Shown here piece after piece: positions 15,050 through 23,401 of a DNA stretch of 39,950 nucleotides. A model generated the notes under the pieces. It was not told the DNA's origin. It searched no databases and was given only the letters and a program-made list of their open reading frames with translations. Position 1 is the stretch's first letter; each line of letters begins with the position of its first letter. The DNA lies in contig JAKBAB010000007.1 in assembly GCA_021815645.1 (NCBI GenBank), positions 1-39,950 of the forward strand, read 5' to 3'. This DNA is from Actinomycetes bacterium. GTDB taxonomy: Bacteria > Actinomycetota > Acidimicrobiia > Acidimicrobiales > RAAP-2. A program made the translations under genes and the position numbers.

Positions 15050-16650
15050 GCGTCACCTCGACCCACTCGTCCCGGGTCGCCTCCATGGCTGGGGGGACCC
15101 TGGTCTCGCGCCTCACCGGGCTGCTGCGCGTGCTAGTGCTCGCGTGGGTCCTCGGCTTTACGCCACTATCGGACTCGTTCAACCTCGCCAACACGGTGCC
15201 GAACATGCTCTACGACGTGGTGCTCGGCGGCGTCGCGACCGCCACTTTTATTCCCGTCTTCGTCGAGCGATTAGCCATCGACGGCGAGCGGCGGGCCTGG
15301 CGATCGATTTCCAGCGTCATCACCGGCTCGATCATCGTGCTCGCGGTCGCCTCGGTACTCGCCTGGGTAGGCGCGCCGTGGATCATCGACTCCCTAACCT
15401 TCCTCCAACGTTCCTCCTCGGCCCACTCCCTAGCCCTGGTGACCCAGCAGCGCGCCGTGGCGACGACGTTGCTGCGGTGGTTCGTCCCCCAGATCTTCTT
15501 CTACGGGGTCATCGCCATCGCCACCTCCCTGCTCAACATTCGCCGCCGTTTCGCCGTGGCGACTTGGGTGCCCATCGCCAACAACGCCGTGGCTATCGCG
15601 GTCCTGGTCTGGTTTCACCTCGTGGACCCAACCCCCAACCTCGCCACCTTGAGTGGAACGCGAGATCTGCTCTGGCTCGGACTGGGCACCACGGCCGGCG
15701 TCATCGTGCAGTTCCTCTGCCTCCTGCCCTCCCTGGCGCGTAGCGACCTCTGGCGACTCTCACCGCGCCTCGAATTACGCGACCCCGCGGTGCGTTCCGT
15801 TCGACGCATCGGTAGTTGGACGTTGCTCGTCGTGCTCACCAACCAACTTTCGCTCTTCGTCGTTCTGGCCTACGCCTTCGGCATCGGCGGAAACGGACCG
15901 GTCAGCGCCTACACCTACGGCTTCTCCTTCATGTTGATGCCCTACGCCGTGGTCGTGGTGTCGGTACTCGCCGCGGTCACCCCCCAACTGGCCGCCTTCG
16001 CTACCGGCCAGGACTACGGCGCCCTACGGGAGCGTCTCGGCTTCGCGCTACGCCAATCCCTGGTCATCATCGTGCCGTGCACGTTCGCGCTGGTGGTACT
16101 CTCCCAGCCCCTAGCCGCGATTCTGCTCAAACACCTAAACGCCCGCCACGCCTGGAGCGTCGGCACCGTCATCGCGATTTTGGCCGTCGGTCTTCCCGGT
16201 TTCACGGTCTTCCAACTGTGCGTTCGCGGCCTTCAGGCGATGCAGCGCGCCCGGATGGTCTTCGCGCTCTACGTGCTGGAGAACGGACTCACCGTTGCGC
16301 TGTGCGTGGCGTTCGGGCGCCACTCGCTCAGCGCACTATGCGCCGCCGTGTCGGCCGGCTACTTCGCCGGCGCGGCGGCGGCCCTCGTGGCCCTAGCGCG
16401 GCGGCGGGTCAACATCATCTCGGGAGTGTGGGGCCTGCACGTGCGTCGCTCGCTCTACGCGACGACGGTCGCCAGCGCGGTCATGGCGCTCGCCTACGCC
16501 GCGCCCAGCTGGAATCACGGCGTGGCCCTCGTGGTGCGATTCGCCGGCGCGGCGCTCGCCGGCGCGGCCACCTACGGGGCGGTCGTAACCCAGATGCGAA
16601 GACGCGAACGACACCGCCACGTGAAAGGTGCAAGGCTGGGTCAGTTCTAG
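15046..16650 (+). CDS. murJ: Lipid II flippase MurJ (MviN family)
   Basis: The product has 534 residues from ATG 15046, which overlaps the upstream stop (ATGA). MurJ moves lipid-linked peptidoglycan precursor across the membrane. The N-terminus has the family signature SRLTGLLRVLVLAWVLGFTPLSDSF followed by NTVPNMLYDVVLGGV. About fourteen hydrophobic segments follow, with the conserved RRFAVATWVPIANN and the VVVSVLAAVTPQLA helix. The long cytoplasmic kinase-like extension of mycobacterial MviN is missing, so the protein ends soon after the last helix in a short basic tail. It is in an operon with the gene before it and probably degV. Confidence 0.93.
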   Translation: MSVTSTHSSRVASMAGGTLVSRLTGLLRVLVLAWVLGFTPLSDSFNLANTVPNMLYDVVLGGVATATFIPVFVERLAIDGERRAWRSISSVITGSIIVLAVASVLAWVGAPWIIDSLTFLQRSSSAHSLALVTQQRAVATTLLRWFVPQIFFYGVIAIATSLLNIRRRFAVATWVPIANNAVAIAVLVWFHLVDPTPNLATLSGTRDLLWLGLGTTAGVIVQFLCLLPSLARSDLWRLSPRLELRDPAVRSVRRIGSWTLLVVLTNQLSLFVVLAYAFGIGGNGPVSAYTYGFSFMLMPYAVVVVSVLAAVTPQLAAFATGQDYGALRERLGFALRQSLVIIVPCTFALVVLSQPLAAILLKHLNARHAWSVGTVIAILAVGLPGFTVFQLCVRGLQAMQRARMVFALYVLENGLTVALCVAFGRHSLSALCAAVSAGYFAGAAAALVALARRRVNIISGVWGLHVRRSLYATTVASAVMALAYAAPSWNHGVALVVRFAGAALAGAATYGAVVTQMRRRERHRHVKGARLGQF

Positions 16651-16658
16651 GGGGACTC

Positions 16659-17489
16659 GTGGCCCGTATCAAAGTGGTGACCGACAGCGCTTGCGACCTA
16701 CCGACCGCGTTGGCCGAACGGGCCGGCATCGAAGTGGTGCCGCTCACCATTCGTTTCGGTGAAGACGAGTTCGACGACCTATCCCCCGAATCTTTCTGGG
16801 CCAAGTGCCGGGCGTCCAAAACGTTGCCCGAAACGGCCGCCCCCTCACCGGGAGCGTTTCAGCGGGCCTACGAAGCGGCCCACGACGACGGCTACGACGG
16901 CGTCGTAGTGGTGACCCTCTCTTCACTACTCTCAGCGACCCACCAGTCGGCGACCGTGGCCGCCGAGGCCGTCGCGGGAACCATCGAGGTACAGGTCATC
17001 GACACGCTCAACGTTTCGATGGGGCTCGGCCTCATCGCCCTGGAACTGGCCGACGCGGCCGCCGGGGGCGCCGGGCTCAGCGAACTGGCCACCCACGGAG
17101 CCTCGTTGGTACAACGTTCGGGCGTAGTCGCCACTCTCGACACCCTGGAGCACCTCGTAAAGGGGGGACGAATCGGGGGCGCGCGAGCCCTGCTCGGCCA
17201 GGTCCTCGCCATCAAACCGCTGGTCGAATTAAAAGGTGGGGTCGTCGCCGAAGCGGGCCGCCAGCGCACCCGCGCGAAAGCCCTCGCCGCGGTCAGCGCA
17301 GCCGCGCGCGCGAAGGCGCCCCTGCGACGATTCGCCCTATTCCACGGAGCTTGCCACGACGTCCCCGCACTAGAGAAGCTGGTAGCCGACATCGAAAGTG
17401 AGATACCCCTAGTCGTCGCCGACGTCGGGCCCGTGGTGGGTACCCACGGCGGTCCGGGCATCATCGGGCTGTGCTGGATAGAGCGCTGA
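16659..17489 (+). CDS. DegV family fatty acid-binding protein
   Basis: The product has 276 residues from GTG 16659, just after GGGGG and nine bases beyond the murJ stop. DegV proteins bind a fatty acid between two alpha/beta domains and in some bacteria (FakB) present it to a fatty acid kinase. Markers are KVVTDSACDLP at the start, TLSSLLSATHQSA, and the EHLVKGGRIGGARALLGQVLAIKPL stretch (about 163-187), ending with GTHGGPGIIGLCW. No kinase partner (FakA) is nearby. Position in the murJ-trx segment is not where mycobacteria keep degV. Confidence 0.9.
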   Translation: MARIKVVTDSACDLPTALAERAGIEVVPLTIRFGEDEFDDLSPESFWAKCRASKTLPETAAPSPGAFQRAYEAAHDDGYDGVVVVTLSSLLSATHQSATVAAEAVAGTIEVQVIDTLNVSMGLGLIALELADAAAGGAGLSELATHGASLVQRSGVVATLDTLEHLVKGGRIGGARALLGQVLAIKPLVELKGGVVAEAGRQRTRAKALAAVSAAARAKAPLRRFALFHGACHDVPALEKLVADIESEIPLVVADVGPVVGTHGGPGIIGLCWIER

Positions 17490-17512
17490 GTCCCTTCCAC
17501 TAAGTTCGTGAA

Positions 17513-17833
17513 ATGAGCGAGAGCGAAACCGAGCCCGAAAAGGACTTCGTTGATCGAGCACTGGGCGCCGTCGATCACCTCCTCGACGTCGTGCACGACC
17601 GGGTCCTGCGCCCAATCATCGTGGCGGCGCGGGTCGTGGTGTTCGGCCTCATTATCGCGATCGCCGCCGTCGTGGCCCTGGCCGCAGTAATCATCGGCGC
17701 TCTGCGACTGCTTAACGTCTACGCCTTCAACGGGCGAGAGTGGCTCAGTTACGCCGTCATCGGAGTGCTCTCGCTGGGTGCGGGACTCATCATCTGGCGG
17801 CGCCGACGACCCGTCCGCTTGAGAAAGCCGTGA
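17513..17833 (+). CDS. Small two-helix membrane protein
   Basis: The product has 106 residues. An acidic N-terminus ([11 protein letters not shown]) and an amphipathic stretch ([16 protein letters not shown]) precede a long hydrophobic segment ([20 protein letters not shown], about 42-62). A second transmembrane helix ([16 protein letters not shown], about 81-96) and an Arg/Lys tail follow. I do not recognise a named family. Its stop overlaps the GTG start of trxB (GTGA), so it is coupled to the thioredoxin genes. In mycobacteria this slot holds sigM and an anti-sigma factor; neither is present here. Confidence 0.8.
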   Translation: MSESETEPEKDFVDRALGAVDHLLDVVHDRVLRPIIVAARVVVFGLIIAIAAVVALAAVIIGALRLLNVYAFNGREWLSYAVIGVLSLGAGLIIWRRRRPVRLRKP

Positions 17834-18783
17834 GCGAGCACACCCGAGTCCTCATCATCGGGTCGGGGCCGGCGGGGCTCACCGCCGCCATCTACAGCGC
17901 CCGAGCCCAGCTCGCACCGCTCGTCATCGAGGGTGAACCCTCTTCCACGTCGGATCAACCCGGCGGACAGCTCATGCTGACCACGGACGTGGAGAACTTC
18001 CCCGGCTTTCCCGAAGCGATCAGCGGCCCCGAACTGATGGCCAAGATGCGCGAACAGGCCCTGCGCTTCGGGGCCGAACTGCGCGTCAACAAGGTCCATC
18101 GACTCGACGTCTCGTCGAGACCCTTTCGGGCCTGGCTCACCGGTGACGACGAACCGAGCGTGGAGGCGGACGCCGTCATCGTCGCCACCGGTGCGCAGTC
18201 GTTGATGCTCAACGTGCCGGGCGAGGAGCGCTTGCTCAGTCACGGCCTGTCAACCTGCGCGACGTGCGACGGGTTCTTCTTTCGCGGACAGGAGATCGCC
18301 GTCGTCGGCGGCGGCGACTCGGCACTCGAAGAGGCTCTTTTCCTCACGCGCTTCGCGACGCGGGTCACCGTAGTTCACCGTCGCGACGCGCTGCGCGCGT
18401 CTCGCATTATGCGCGACCGCGCCATCGCGCACGAGAAGATTCACTTCGCGTGGAACAGCCGGGTCGTGGAAGTACTCGGCGCCGACCGCGTCACGGGTCT
18501 TCGCTTGGCCGACACCCGAAGTGGCGAAGAACGCACCTTGGACGTCACGGGCGTCTTCGTCGCGATCGGCCACACGCCCAACACCACCATCGTGACCGGC
18601 CAAGTCGACCTTCACCCCAACGGCTACGTGCGCACGACCGAGGGATCGCGTACGAACGTCGAGGGACTGTTCGCGGCCGGCGACGTCCAAGACGACGTGT
18701 ACCGCCAAGCGATTACGTCGGCGGCGTCGGGCTGCGTCGCGGCCATCGACGCCGAGCGGTGGCTCGAGTCTCAAGGAATCTAA
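17830..18783 (+). CDS. trxB: Thioredoxin reductase
   Basis: The product has 317 residues from GTG 17830. It is an FAD enzyme that reduces thioredoxin with NADPH. The FAD loop is [18 protein letters not shown], the redox pair CATCDG (about 139-144), the NADPH loop [15 protein letters not shown], then [10 protein letters not shown] and the closing AAGDVQD followed by [14 protein letters not shown]. The NADPH site has [10 protein letters not shown], as in NADPH-specific enzymes. It is followed after 49 bp by its substrate gene trxA, the standard actinobacterial order. Confidence 0.97.
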   Translation: MSEHTRVLIIGSGPAGLTAAIYSARAQLAPLVIEGEPSSTSDQPGGQLMLTTDVENFPGFPEAISGPELMAKMREQALRFGAELRVNKVHRLDVSSRPFRAWLTGDDEPSVEADAVIVATGAQSLMLNVPGEERLLSHGLSTCATCDGFFFRGQEIAVVGGGDSALEEALFLTRFATRVTVVHRRDALRASRIMRDRAIAHEKIHFAWNSRVVEVLGADRVTGLRLADTRSGEERTLDVTGVFVAIGHTPNTTIVTGQVDLHPNGYVRTTEGSRTNVEGLFAAGDVQDDVYRQAITSAASGCVAAIDAERWLESQGI

Positions 18784-18832
18784 AGGTCGCTAAGGTGGTT
18801 GCCGTCGCTAGGCGACGACCGAGGAGGCAGTT

Positions 18833-19159
18833 ATGAGTGAGAACATTACGACTTTGACCGACGCCACGTTCGACGAGGTCATCGGCGCGTCGGATCGCCC
18901 CGTCCTCGTTGATTTCTGGGCCGAGTGGTGCGGGCCCTGTAAGACGATTGCGCCGATTCTCGAGGAGTTGGCCGTCGAGCAATCGGACAAATTCGCCATC
19001 GGCAAACTCGACGTCGACAACAACGTCGCCACCGCGACCAAGTTCTCCGTCATGAGCATTCCGACCCTTCTGTTGTTCAAAAACGGGAAGGTCGTGGCCC
19101 GCCTAGTGGGCGCCAAGCCCAAAGGGGCCCTGCTCCAAGAGATAACCCAGAGCCTGTAG
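18833..19159 (+). CDS. trxA: Thioredoxin
   Basis: The product has 108 residues with the active site WAEWCGPCK (Cys near 32 and 35), the preceding PVLVDFWA strand, the LEELA helix and the cis-proline loop [12 protein letters not shown]. It reduces cytoplasmic disulfides and is recycled by TrxB encoded just upstream. GAGGAGG lies before the ATG. A cwlM-like gene follows immediately, as in mycobacteria. Confidence 0.98.
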   Translation: MSENITTLTDATFDEVIGASDRPVLVDFWAEWCGPCKTIAPILEELAVEQSDKFAIGKLDVDNNVATATKFSVMSIPTLLLFKNGKVVARLVGAKPKGALLQEITQSL

Positions 19160-19163
19160 TCAC

Positions 19164-20129
19164 CTGAGTTTCGAACCACTTCGTCCGGGCGACTTTGGAG
19201 CGCGCGTGGGCGCCCTCCACGAGCGGCTGCGAACCCTCGGCTACGACGTAGACCCCTCTCACCTGGACTTTGACGGCTCGACCCTCGCCGTCGTCGAGGC
19301 TTTTCAGCGGTCGCGCGGTCTACCGTTGACCGGAGTGGTCGACGCCACGACGTGGGAACGACTCGACGAGGCTCGTTGGCAGTTGGGCGATCGCCTCCTC
19401 TTTTTCTCTTCGCACCCTCAACGCGGCGACGACGTCGCGGAGCTTCAGGTGAGACTGGCGAAATTGGGTTTCGATCCCGGTCGAATTGACGGTATCTTCG
19501 GACCTCTCCTCTACGACGCGCTACGAGAGTTTCAACGCAATCGAGACCTCGACGCGTCCGGCGCTCTCACCAAGGCCACGTTGCAGGAACTCTCGCGCGT
19601 TCGCGGCGCTCACGAACCCTCGAGCCTCGTCACCGACGCACGAGACCTCGCGGGCTTTACCGTAACCACGGGCGCCGTAGTAATCAGCGGCGTCGGTCCC
19701 CTCTACGACGAACTCGCCGCCGCGCTCACGAACCGCCGGGAAGTCCACCTCCTCGCCGACGGCCCCCACGAAGAGACCGCGGCGTTCGCCAATCACCACG
19801 ACGTTGCTCTCGTGTTATCCGTGCGGCCCCTCGACGGCGTCGACGGCGTACACCTGCACTACTGGGCGAGCTACCGATCGCACTCGCGACGAGGGGAACT
19901 CATCGCCAGTTCCCTGGCGTCGCGCGTCGCGCGCTTCGCCGACGGCCCCCGGGTTGAGGTAACCGGTATGGCGCTGCCCATCCTGCGCGAGACCAAGATG
20001 ACTACGGTGCACCTAGAACACGGAAACCTCTCTCAACAGGGACGTCACCAACTCGTCACGGTCACCGAGGGTCTCGTGGACGAGGTTATCCACAGAACCG
20101 AGACTAAATACCCCTCCGAAAGTCAGTAA
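19164..20129 (+). CDS. CwlM-like peptidoglycan-binding protein with degenerate amidase domain
   Basis: About 321 residues if started at CTG 19164. Two PG_binding_1 repeats come first: LRPGDFGARVGALHERLRTL (about 5-24) through the VVEAFQRSRGLPLTG helix, then RGDDVAELQVRLAKLGFDPG through LREFQRNRDLDASG. The C-terminal half aligns in outline with Amidase_3 (LVLSVRPLDGVDGVHLHYWA, then LPILRETKMTTVHLEHG). The usual zinc-binding GHGG motif is absent, so hydrolase activity is unlikely. CwlM in mycobacteria is likewise a regulator of MurA rather than a hydrolase. The GTG at 19206 would cut into the first repeat. The frame is open only back to a TAA at 19143, and CTG is the sole near-cognate start before the motif, so CTG is preferred. 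Confidence 0.8.
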   Translation: MSFEPLRPGDFGARVGALHERLRTLGYDVDPSHLDFDGSTLAVVEAFQRSRGLPLTGVVDATTWERLDEARWQLGDRLLFFSSHPQRGDDVAELQVRLAKLGFDPGRIDGIFGPLLYDALREFQRNRDLDASGALTKATLQELSRVRGAHEPSSLVTDARDLAGFTVTTGAVVISGVGPLYDELAAALTNRREVHLLADGPHEETAAFANHHDVALVLSVRPLDGVDGVHLHYWASYRSHSRRGELIASSLASRVARFADGPRVEVTGMALPILRETKMTTVHLEHGNLSQQGRHQLVTVTEGLVDEVIHRTETKYPSESQ

Positions 20130-20189
20130 TTCAGGGGCAGAAACGGCTAAAAATAGCCACTTCCCGAGTAACCCACAACTTCATCCACA
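20086..20189 (+). promoter_or_regulatory. DnaA-box cluster between cwlM-like gene and parB
   Basis: A perfect TTATCCACA (20086-20094) inside the end of the cwlM-like gene is followed by TAACCCACA (20169-20177, two mismatches) and TCATCCACA (20181-20189, one mismatch), all on the plus strand. The last two lie in the convergent gap before parB. Possible DnaA titration or accessory origin sites; function is inference. Confidence 0.45.
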
Positions 20190-20234
20190 ACTTGGGGAAA
20201 ACTTCAACGAGAGGGTTAGGTTGAGGGTTGAAGC

Positions 20235-21158
20235 TCACGTGACGTTCGCAATGGCGATGTAGAGTCGCTCGAGATCGTCGAGATCAGCGAAATCAATGAT
20301 TATGCGACCGTTTCGTCCCTTGAGATCTACGTGGACCCGGGTGTTGAGGTAGCGCTCGAGTAACTCTTCGAGCTCCGCGACGCTGGCGTCGGGGACCGGT
20401 CGTAATCGGGGTCCCGCGTCGGGCAACTTAACGATTTCCGCGCTGGGCTCTGTTCTGGGCTCTAAGAACGCCTTGACCGCCTCTTCCGTGGCGCGAACGG
20501 AGAGTTCATTTTTTATGACCCTAGCGACCAAGGTCGCTTGAGCGCTCGATTCGCTCACCGCCAGCAACGCCCGGGCGTGACCCGCGGTGATCTGACTGGA
20601 CGCGAGGGCGCTCTGCGCCGCTTCCCCGAGCTGAAGAAGTCGTAACGTATTCGTAACATAAGCCCGACTTTTTCCCACACGCTGAGCAACTTGCTCGTGC
20701 GTCAAATTGAAATCATCAACGAGTTGCTGGTAAGCGGCCGCTTCTTCGAGTGCGTGAAGGTCAACGCGGTGTAGATTCTCCACCACCGCCTGCTCCAGCG
20801 ACAGCCGGTCATTTACCGCATCTTGGAGCAACACGGGAACCGCTGGAAGTTCGGCGATCATGGCGGCCCTCCATCGACGCTCCCCCGCTATGAGCTCGTA
20901 TTGGTCAACCTCCCCTTCGACCGGCCGCACGATTATCGGTTGAAGCACCCCCAGCTCCGCCACCGAGGCCGCGAGCGTCTTGAGACTCTCGTCGTTAAAG
21001 ACCTTCCGGGGCTGGAACTGATTAGGGCGGATGGATTCAACGGGCACCATTCGAAGAGGTCCCGCTGGAACTTCTTCGATCTTCTCTTCGACCGGTGCCT
21101 CCGGACTCTCGGGAATCAGCGCGCCTAATCCTTTACCCAAACCGGGTTTCCTAGCCAT
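20235..21158 (-). CDS. parB: Chromosome partitioning protein ParB
   Basis: The product has 307 residues. ParB is a CTP-dependent clamp that loads at parS and spreads to organise the origin. The N-terminal GKGLGALIPES is the ParA-contact end. The CTPase domain holds IRPNQFQPRKVF, LGVLQPIIVRP and ELIAGERRWRAAMIA (GERR motif, about 92-95). The helix-turn-helix is LTHEQVAQRVGKSRAYVTNTLRLL, then HARALLAV. The C-terminal dimer domain is LEELLERYLNTRVHV. GGAGGAG precedes the ATG, and the gene overlaps parA by eight bases. Four parS sites lie upstream of parA. Confidence 0.97.
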   Translation of the reverse strand: MARKPGLGKGLGALIPESPEAPVEEKIEEVPAGPLRMVPVESIRPNQFQPRKVFNDESLKTLAASVAELGVLQPIIVRPVEGEVDQYELIAGERRWRAAMIAELPAVPVLLQDAVNDRLSLEQAVVENLHRVDLHALEEAAAYQQLVDDFNLTHEQVAQRVGKSRAYVTNTLRLLQLGEAAQSALASSQITAGHARALLAVSESSAQATLVARVIKNELSVRATEEAVKAFLEPRTEPSAEIVKLPDAGPRLRPVPDASVAELEELLERYLNTRVHVDLKGRNGRIIIDFADLDDLERLYIAIANVT

Positions 21159-21924
21159 TTAGTATCTCCTCCGCTAGTGAACGATAAGCCTTAGCCCCTT
21201 TAGAGGACGGGTCGAAAACGGTAATGGGTTGACCGAACGACGGCGCTTCCGCTAGTCGCACCGTTCGGGGAATAACCGTTCGACACAACTCTTCTTCAAA
21301 GTGGCGCCGAACTTCGCGCGCGACGTCGGTGGACAGGGTATTTCGCGAGTCGTACATCGTGAGTACGACTCGCGAAATCCTCAAAGAAGGGTTAAGGTTC
21401 TTTTGAACCAAATCGACAATTCGTTGAAGTTGGGTCAACCCCTCCAGAGCGTAGAACTCCGTCTGGACCGGAACCATGATATCGGTGGCCGCCGCAAAAG
21501 CGTTGATCGTAATCAGTCCCAAAGACGGGGGACAGTCAATGAAAACGAAGTCAAAATCGCCATCCACCGAAGCGAGCGACCGTTTGAGCCGAAGTTCTCG
21601 GGAAATAACGGACGTTAATTCTTGCTCCACCCCCGCCAGATCAAGCGTCGCGGGGGCCACAAATAGGTTATTAAAGCCCGTCGGCTCCACGATATCCACC
21701 ATTGGAACGTCGTTGAGCAACACGTCATAGACCGAGCGTTCAAACTTGCGCCCATCCACGCCGAGCCCGGTGGTCGCATTCCCCTGAGGGTCCAGGTCGA
21801 CGACCAAGACCCTCTTACCTCGTTCCGCCAACGCGGCCCCGAGAGACGTAGTTGTGGTCGTCTTACCGACGCCACCCTTCTGATTCGCAACAGCAAAAAC
21901 CTTCGTTGTGCTGGCGTCCGCCAT
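21151..21924 (-). CDS. parA: Chromosome partitioning ATPase ParA
   Basis: The product has 257 residues. ParA binds DNA nonspecifically in its ATP form, and its ParB-stimulated hydrolysis drives origin movement. The deviant Walker A is NQKGGVGKTTTTTSLG (about 14-29) with both lysines. Walker A' is LVVDLDPQGNATTGLG, Walker B FVFIDCPPSLG, then VQTEFYALEGL. RBS GGAAAGAG. The first gene of the parAB operon; its upstream region carries three parS sites within 250 bp. Confidence 0.97.
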   Translation of the reverse strand: MADASTTKVFAVANQKGGVGKTTTTTSLGAALAERGKRVLVVDLDPQGNATTGLGVDGRKFERSVYDVLLNDVPMVDIVEPTGFNNLFVAPATLDLAGVEQELTSVISRELRLKRSLASVDGDFDFVFIDCPPSLGLITINAFAAATDIMVPVQTEFYALEGLTQLQRIVDLVQKNLNPSLRISRVVLTMYDSRNTLSTDVAREVRRHFEEELCRTVIPRTVRLAEAPSFGQPITVFDPSSKGAKAYRSLAEEILNG

Positions 21925-22009
21925 GAATCTCTTTCCGACCAGATGTACGATGCGAAAGCGCGCCGCCCCAGATATTCAACTCGGTTTTGGCCATTCCGTC
22001 AAGTATCGA

Positions 22010-22025
22010 TGTTTCACGTGAAACA
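22010..22025. promoter_or_regulatory. parS site 1
   Basis: TGTTTCACGTGAAACA, a perfect parS palindrome, 85 bp upstream of the parA start. Confidence 0.95.
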
Positions 22026-22046
22026 TGTACGCCGAAAGAGCGCTTA

Positions 22047-22062
22047 GGTTTCACGTGAAACA
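22047..22062. promoter_or_regulatory. parS site 2
   Basis: GGTTTCACGTGAAACA, one mismatch from consensus at the outer base, with the 14 bp core intact. TTATCCACC, a DnaA-box-like 9-mer, follows directly at 22063-22071. Confidence 0.9.
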
Positions 22063-22133
22063 TTATCCACCCTAGCGCCAGGCGTATACCGGAAATCAGC
22101 GGTTCTTCCTGAATGACACCACTCTCACTGCCA

Positions 22134-22149
22134 TGTTTCACGTGAAACA
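22134..22149. promoter_or_regulatory. parS site 3
   Basis: TGTTTCACGTGAAACA, a perfect palindrome. Confidence 0.95.
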
Positions 22150-22771
22150 TTCAAACCGTGAGATCAGCGTATTCCGTCTGGCTCGGCTCGAAAAGTCCTC
22201 CGAGTGAAGCCGGGCGGTTGAGTCACGTTCCCCTCCGGTAGCCGGACGACCCTCTTCAACTTAACCCAATGGGAACCAACTGAGTAAAAGTGATTCGAAA
22301 CGCTGCCTTGAGGTTGTCTACTCAAAGGGCTTTCCGCCCGGGGATTCGACCCCACCTCGGCGAGACCCCTACTTTTTAATCGCTATCTGACAATCACGAC
22401 CTTGAGCGTGTCGGATTATGAAGCAGGAGTCAGGGGGGCGTACGGGGGATACGGGGATACGGAGCGTACGGACGCCTCGTCAGGCAGGATAGATCGGCGA
22501 GGGCGCGGTGGGCGATCGAGCCAATCTGATGTTTCACGTGAAACACTTAGTCAGTATTCCTACGTGACTCGAGATTTAGAAGGGTGAGCTTTTAGCCGCA
22601 ATCTCTCACCAATGGATCTATCAGCCGGCCATCTGGCAGTAGGGGAGAGTTGAGTTTTTTTGTAGCCCCATCGCTCGCTTTGGCTAATTTCCTGGAAGCC
22701 GCCACTCAGATCACCATCGTTGGTCCAAAGAGATAAAGAGGCGAAGCGATGATACCGTGTGCCACCTGCTG
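22150..22771. other. Intergenic region between parS cluster and rsmG
   Basis: No credible gene on either strand in about 620 bp apart from parS site 4. Frames at 22164-22355 (minus) and 22402-22587 (plus) lack recognisable domains. A G-rich stretch at 22431-22472 has tandem GGATACGG units flanked by two GCGTACGG copies. The rest shows nothing I can name. Confidence 0.4.
22530..22545. promoter_or_regulatory. parS site 4
   Basis: TGTTTCACGTGAAACA, a perfect palindrome about 380 bp from site 3, closer to rsmG. Confidence 0.95.
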
Positions 22772-23395
22772 CTAAAAAAGTGGCTTTTTCCGGGGAGTCC
22801 CCGTCGACCGAGGAAACTCTTCGGGCGTCGGTCGAGTTTTCACTATCACGGCGTATCCACTATCGAATCGCTCAATCTGTTCCAGCGCCAATCCGAGCCG
22901 CTCCAAGCCCGCTGACACCCAGCGCTCGGAGTGCTTCTCCGGCGGTGGCTCGGAAACAACAAGGGTGGCGCCAACTTTCAAAAACCGTGCGGCGCACTCG
23001 GCCGTAACGGCTGGGGAGCCGAAGGATCGAGCGGTGACGAGGTCAAAACTCTCTAAATACTCTGGTCGACGTGCCGCATCTTCCGCCCGGCCGTGAAAAA
23101 CTTCCGCACGGGCCGCGCCGCCGTTCAGCGCCACCACTTCTCGCAGGAATTCACAGCGCTTCTCCATGGAATCCAGCAACAGGGTTCGACAGTTCCACCG
23201 CTCGATCAGTACCAAACCGGGTAACCCTCCACCCGAACCTAGATCCAAGAATCCAGTGGGTGGCGAACTATGACGCGACTCCCAGCACTGGGCGAATCCT
23301 TCGGCGTGGCGCACCTGAGTGTCCACCGACTGCGGTCCCAGGAACCCTCGAGCCCTCGACTCGGCTAGGGCGCGCGCCAGCCACTCGTTCACCAC
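22772..23395 (-). CDS. rsmG: 16S rRNA (guanine-527-N7)-methyltransferase
   Basis: The product has 207 residues from a GTG start. RsmG (GidB) methylates G527 of 16S rRNA with S-adenosylmethionine; its loss gives low-level streptomycin resistance. The SAM-binding motif FLDLGSGGGLPGLVL is at about 49-63, followed by LLDSMEKRCEFLREV, the FHGRAED strand and FDLVTARSFGSP. The C-terminus is basic and Pro-rich. It begins seven bases after the jag stop, so it belongs to the rpmH-rnpA-yidD-yidC-jag-rsmG run, standard order for the phylum. Confidence 0.96.
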   Translation of the reverse strand: MVNEWLARALAESRARGFLGPQSVDTQVRHAEGFAQCWESRHSSPPTGFLDLGSGGGLPGLVLIERWNCRTLLLDSMEKRCEFLREVVALNGGAARAEVFHGRAEDAARRPEYLESFDLVTARSFGSPAVTAECAARFLKVGATLVVSEPPPEKHSERWVSAGLERLGLALEQIERFDSGYAVIVKTRPTPEEFPRSTGTPRKKPLF

Positions 23396-23401
23396 GGTGA
23401 A

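Noticed and set aside
22355..22385. GGGGATTCGACCCC near 22350 looks like a tRNA T-arm
   Set aside because: The five-base stem does not close in register and no acceptor, D-arm or anticodon arm can be built around it on either strand.
22402..22587. 61-residue plus-strand frame across parS site 4
   Set aside because: Gly/Arg/Ser-rich, no RBS, includes tandem G-rich repeats and the parS palindrome.
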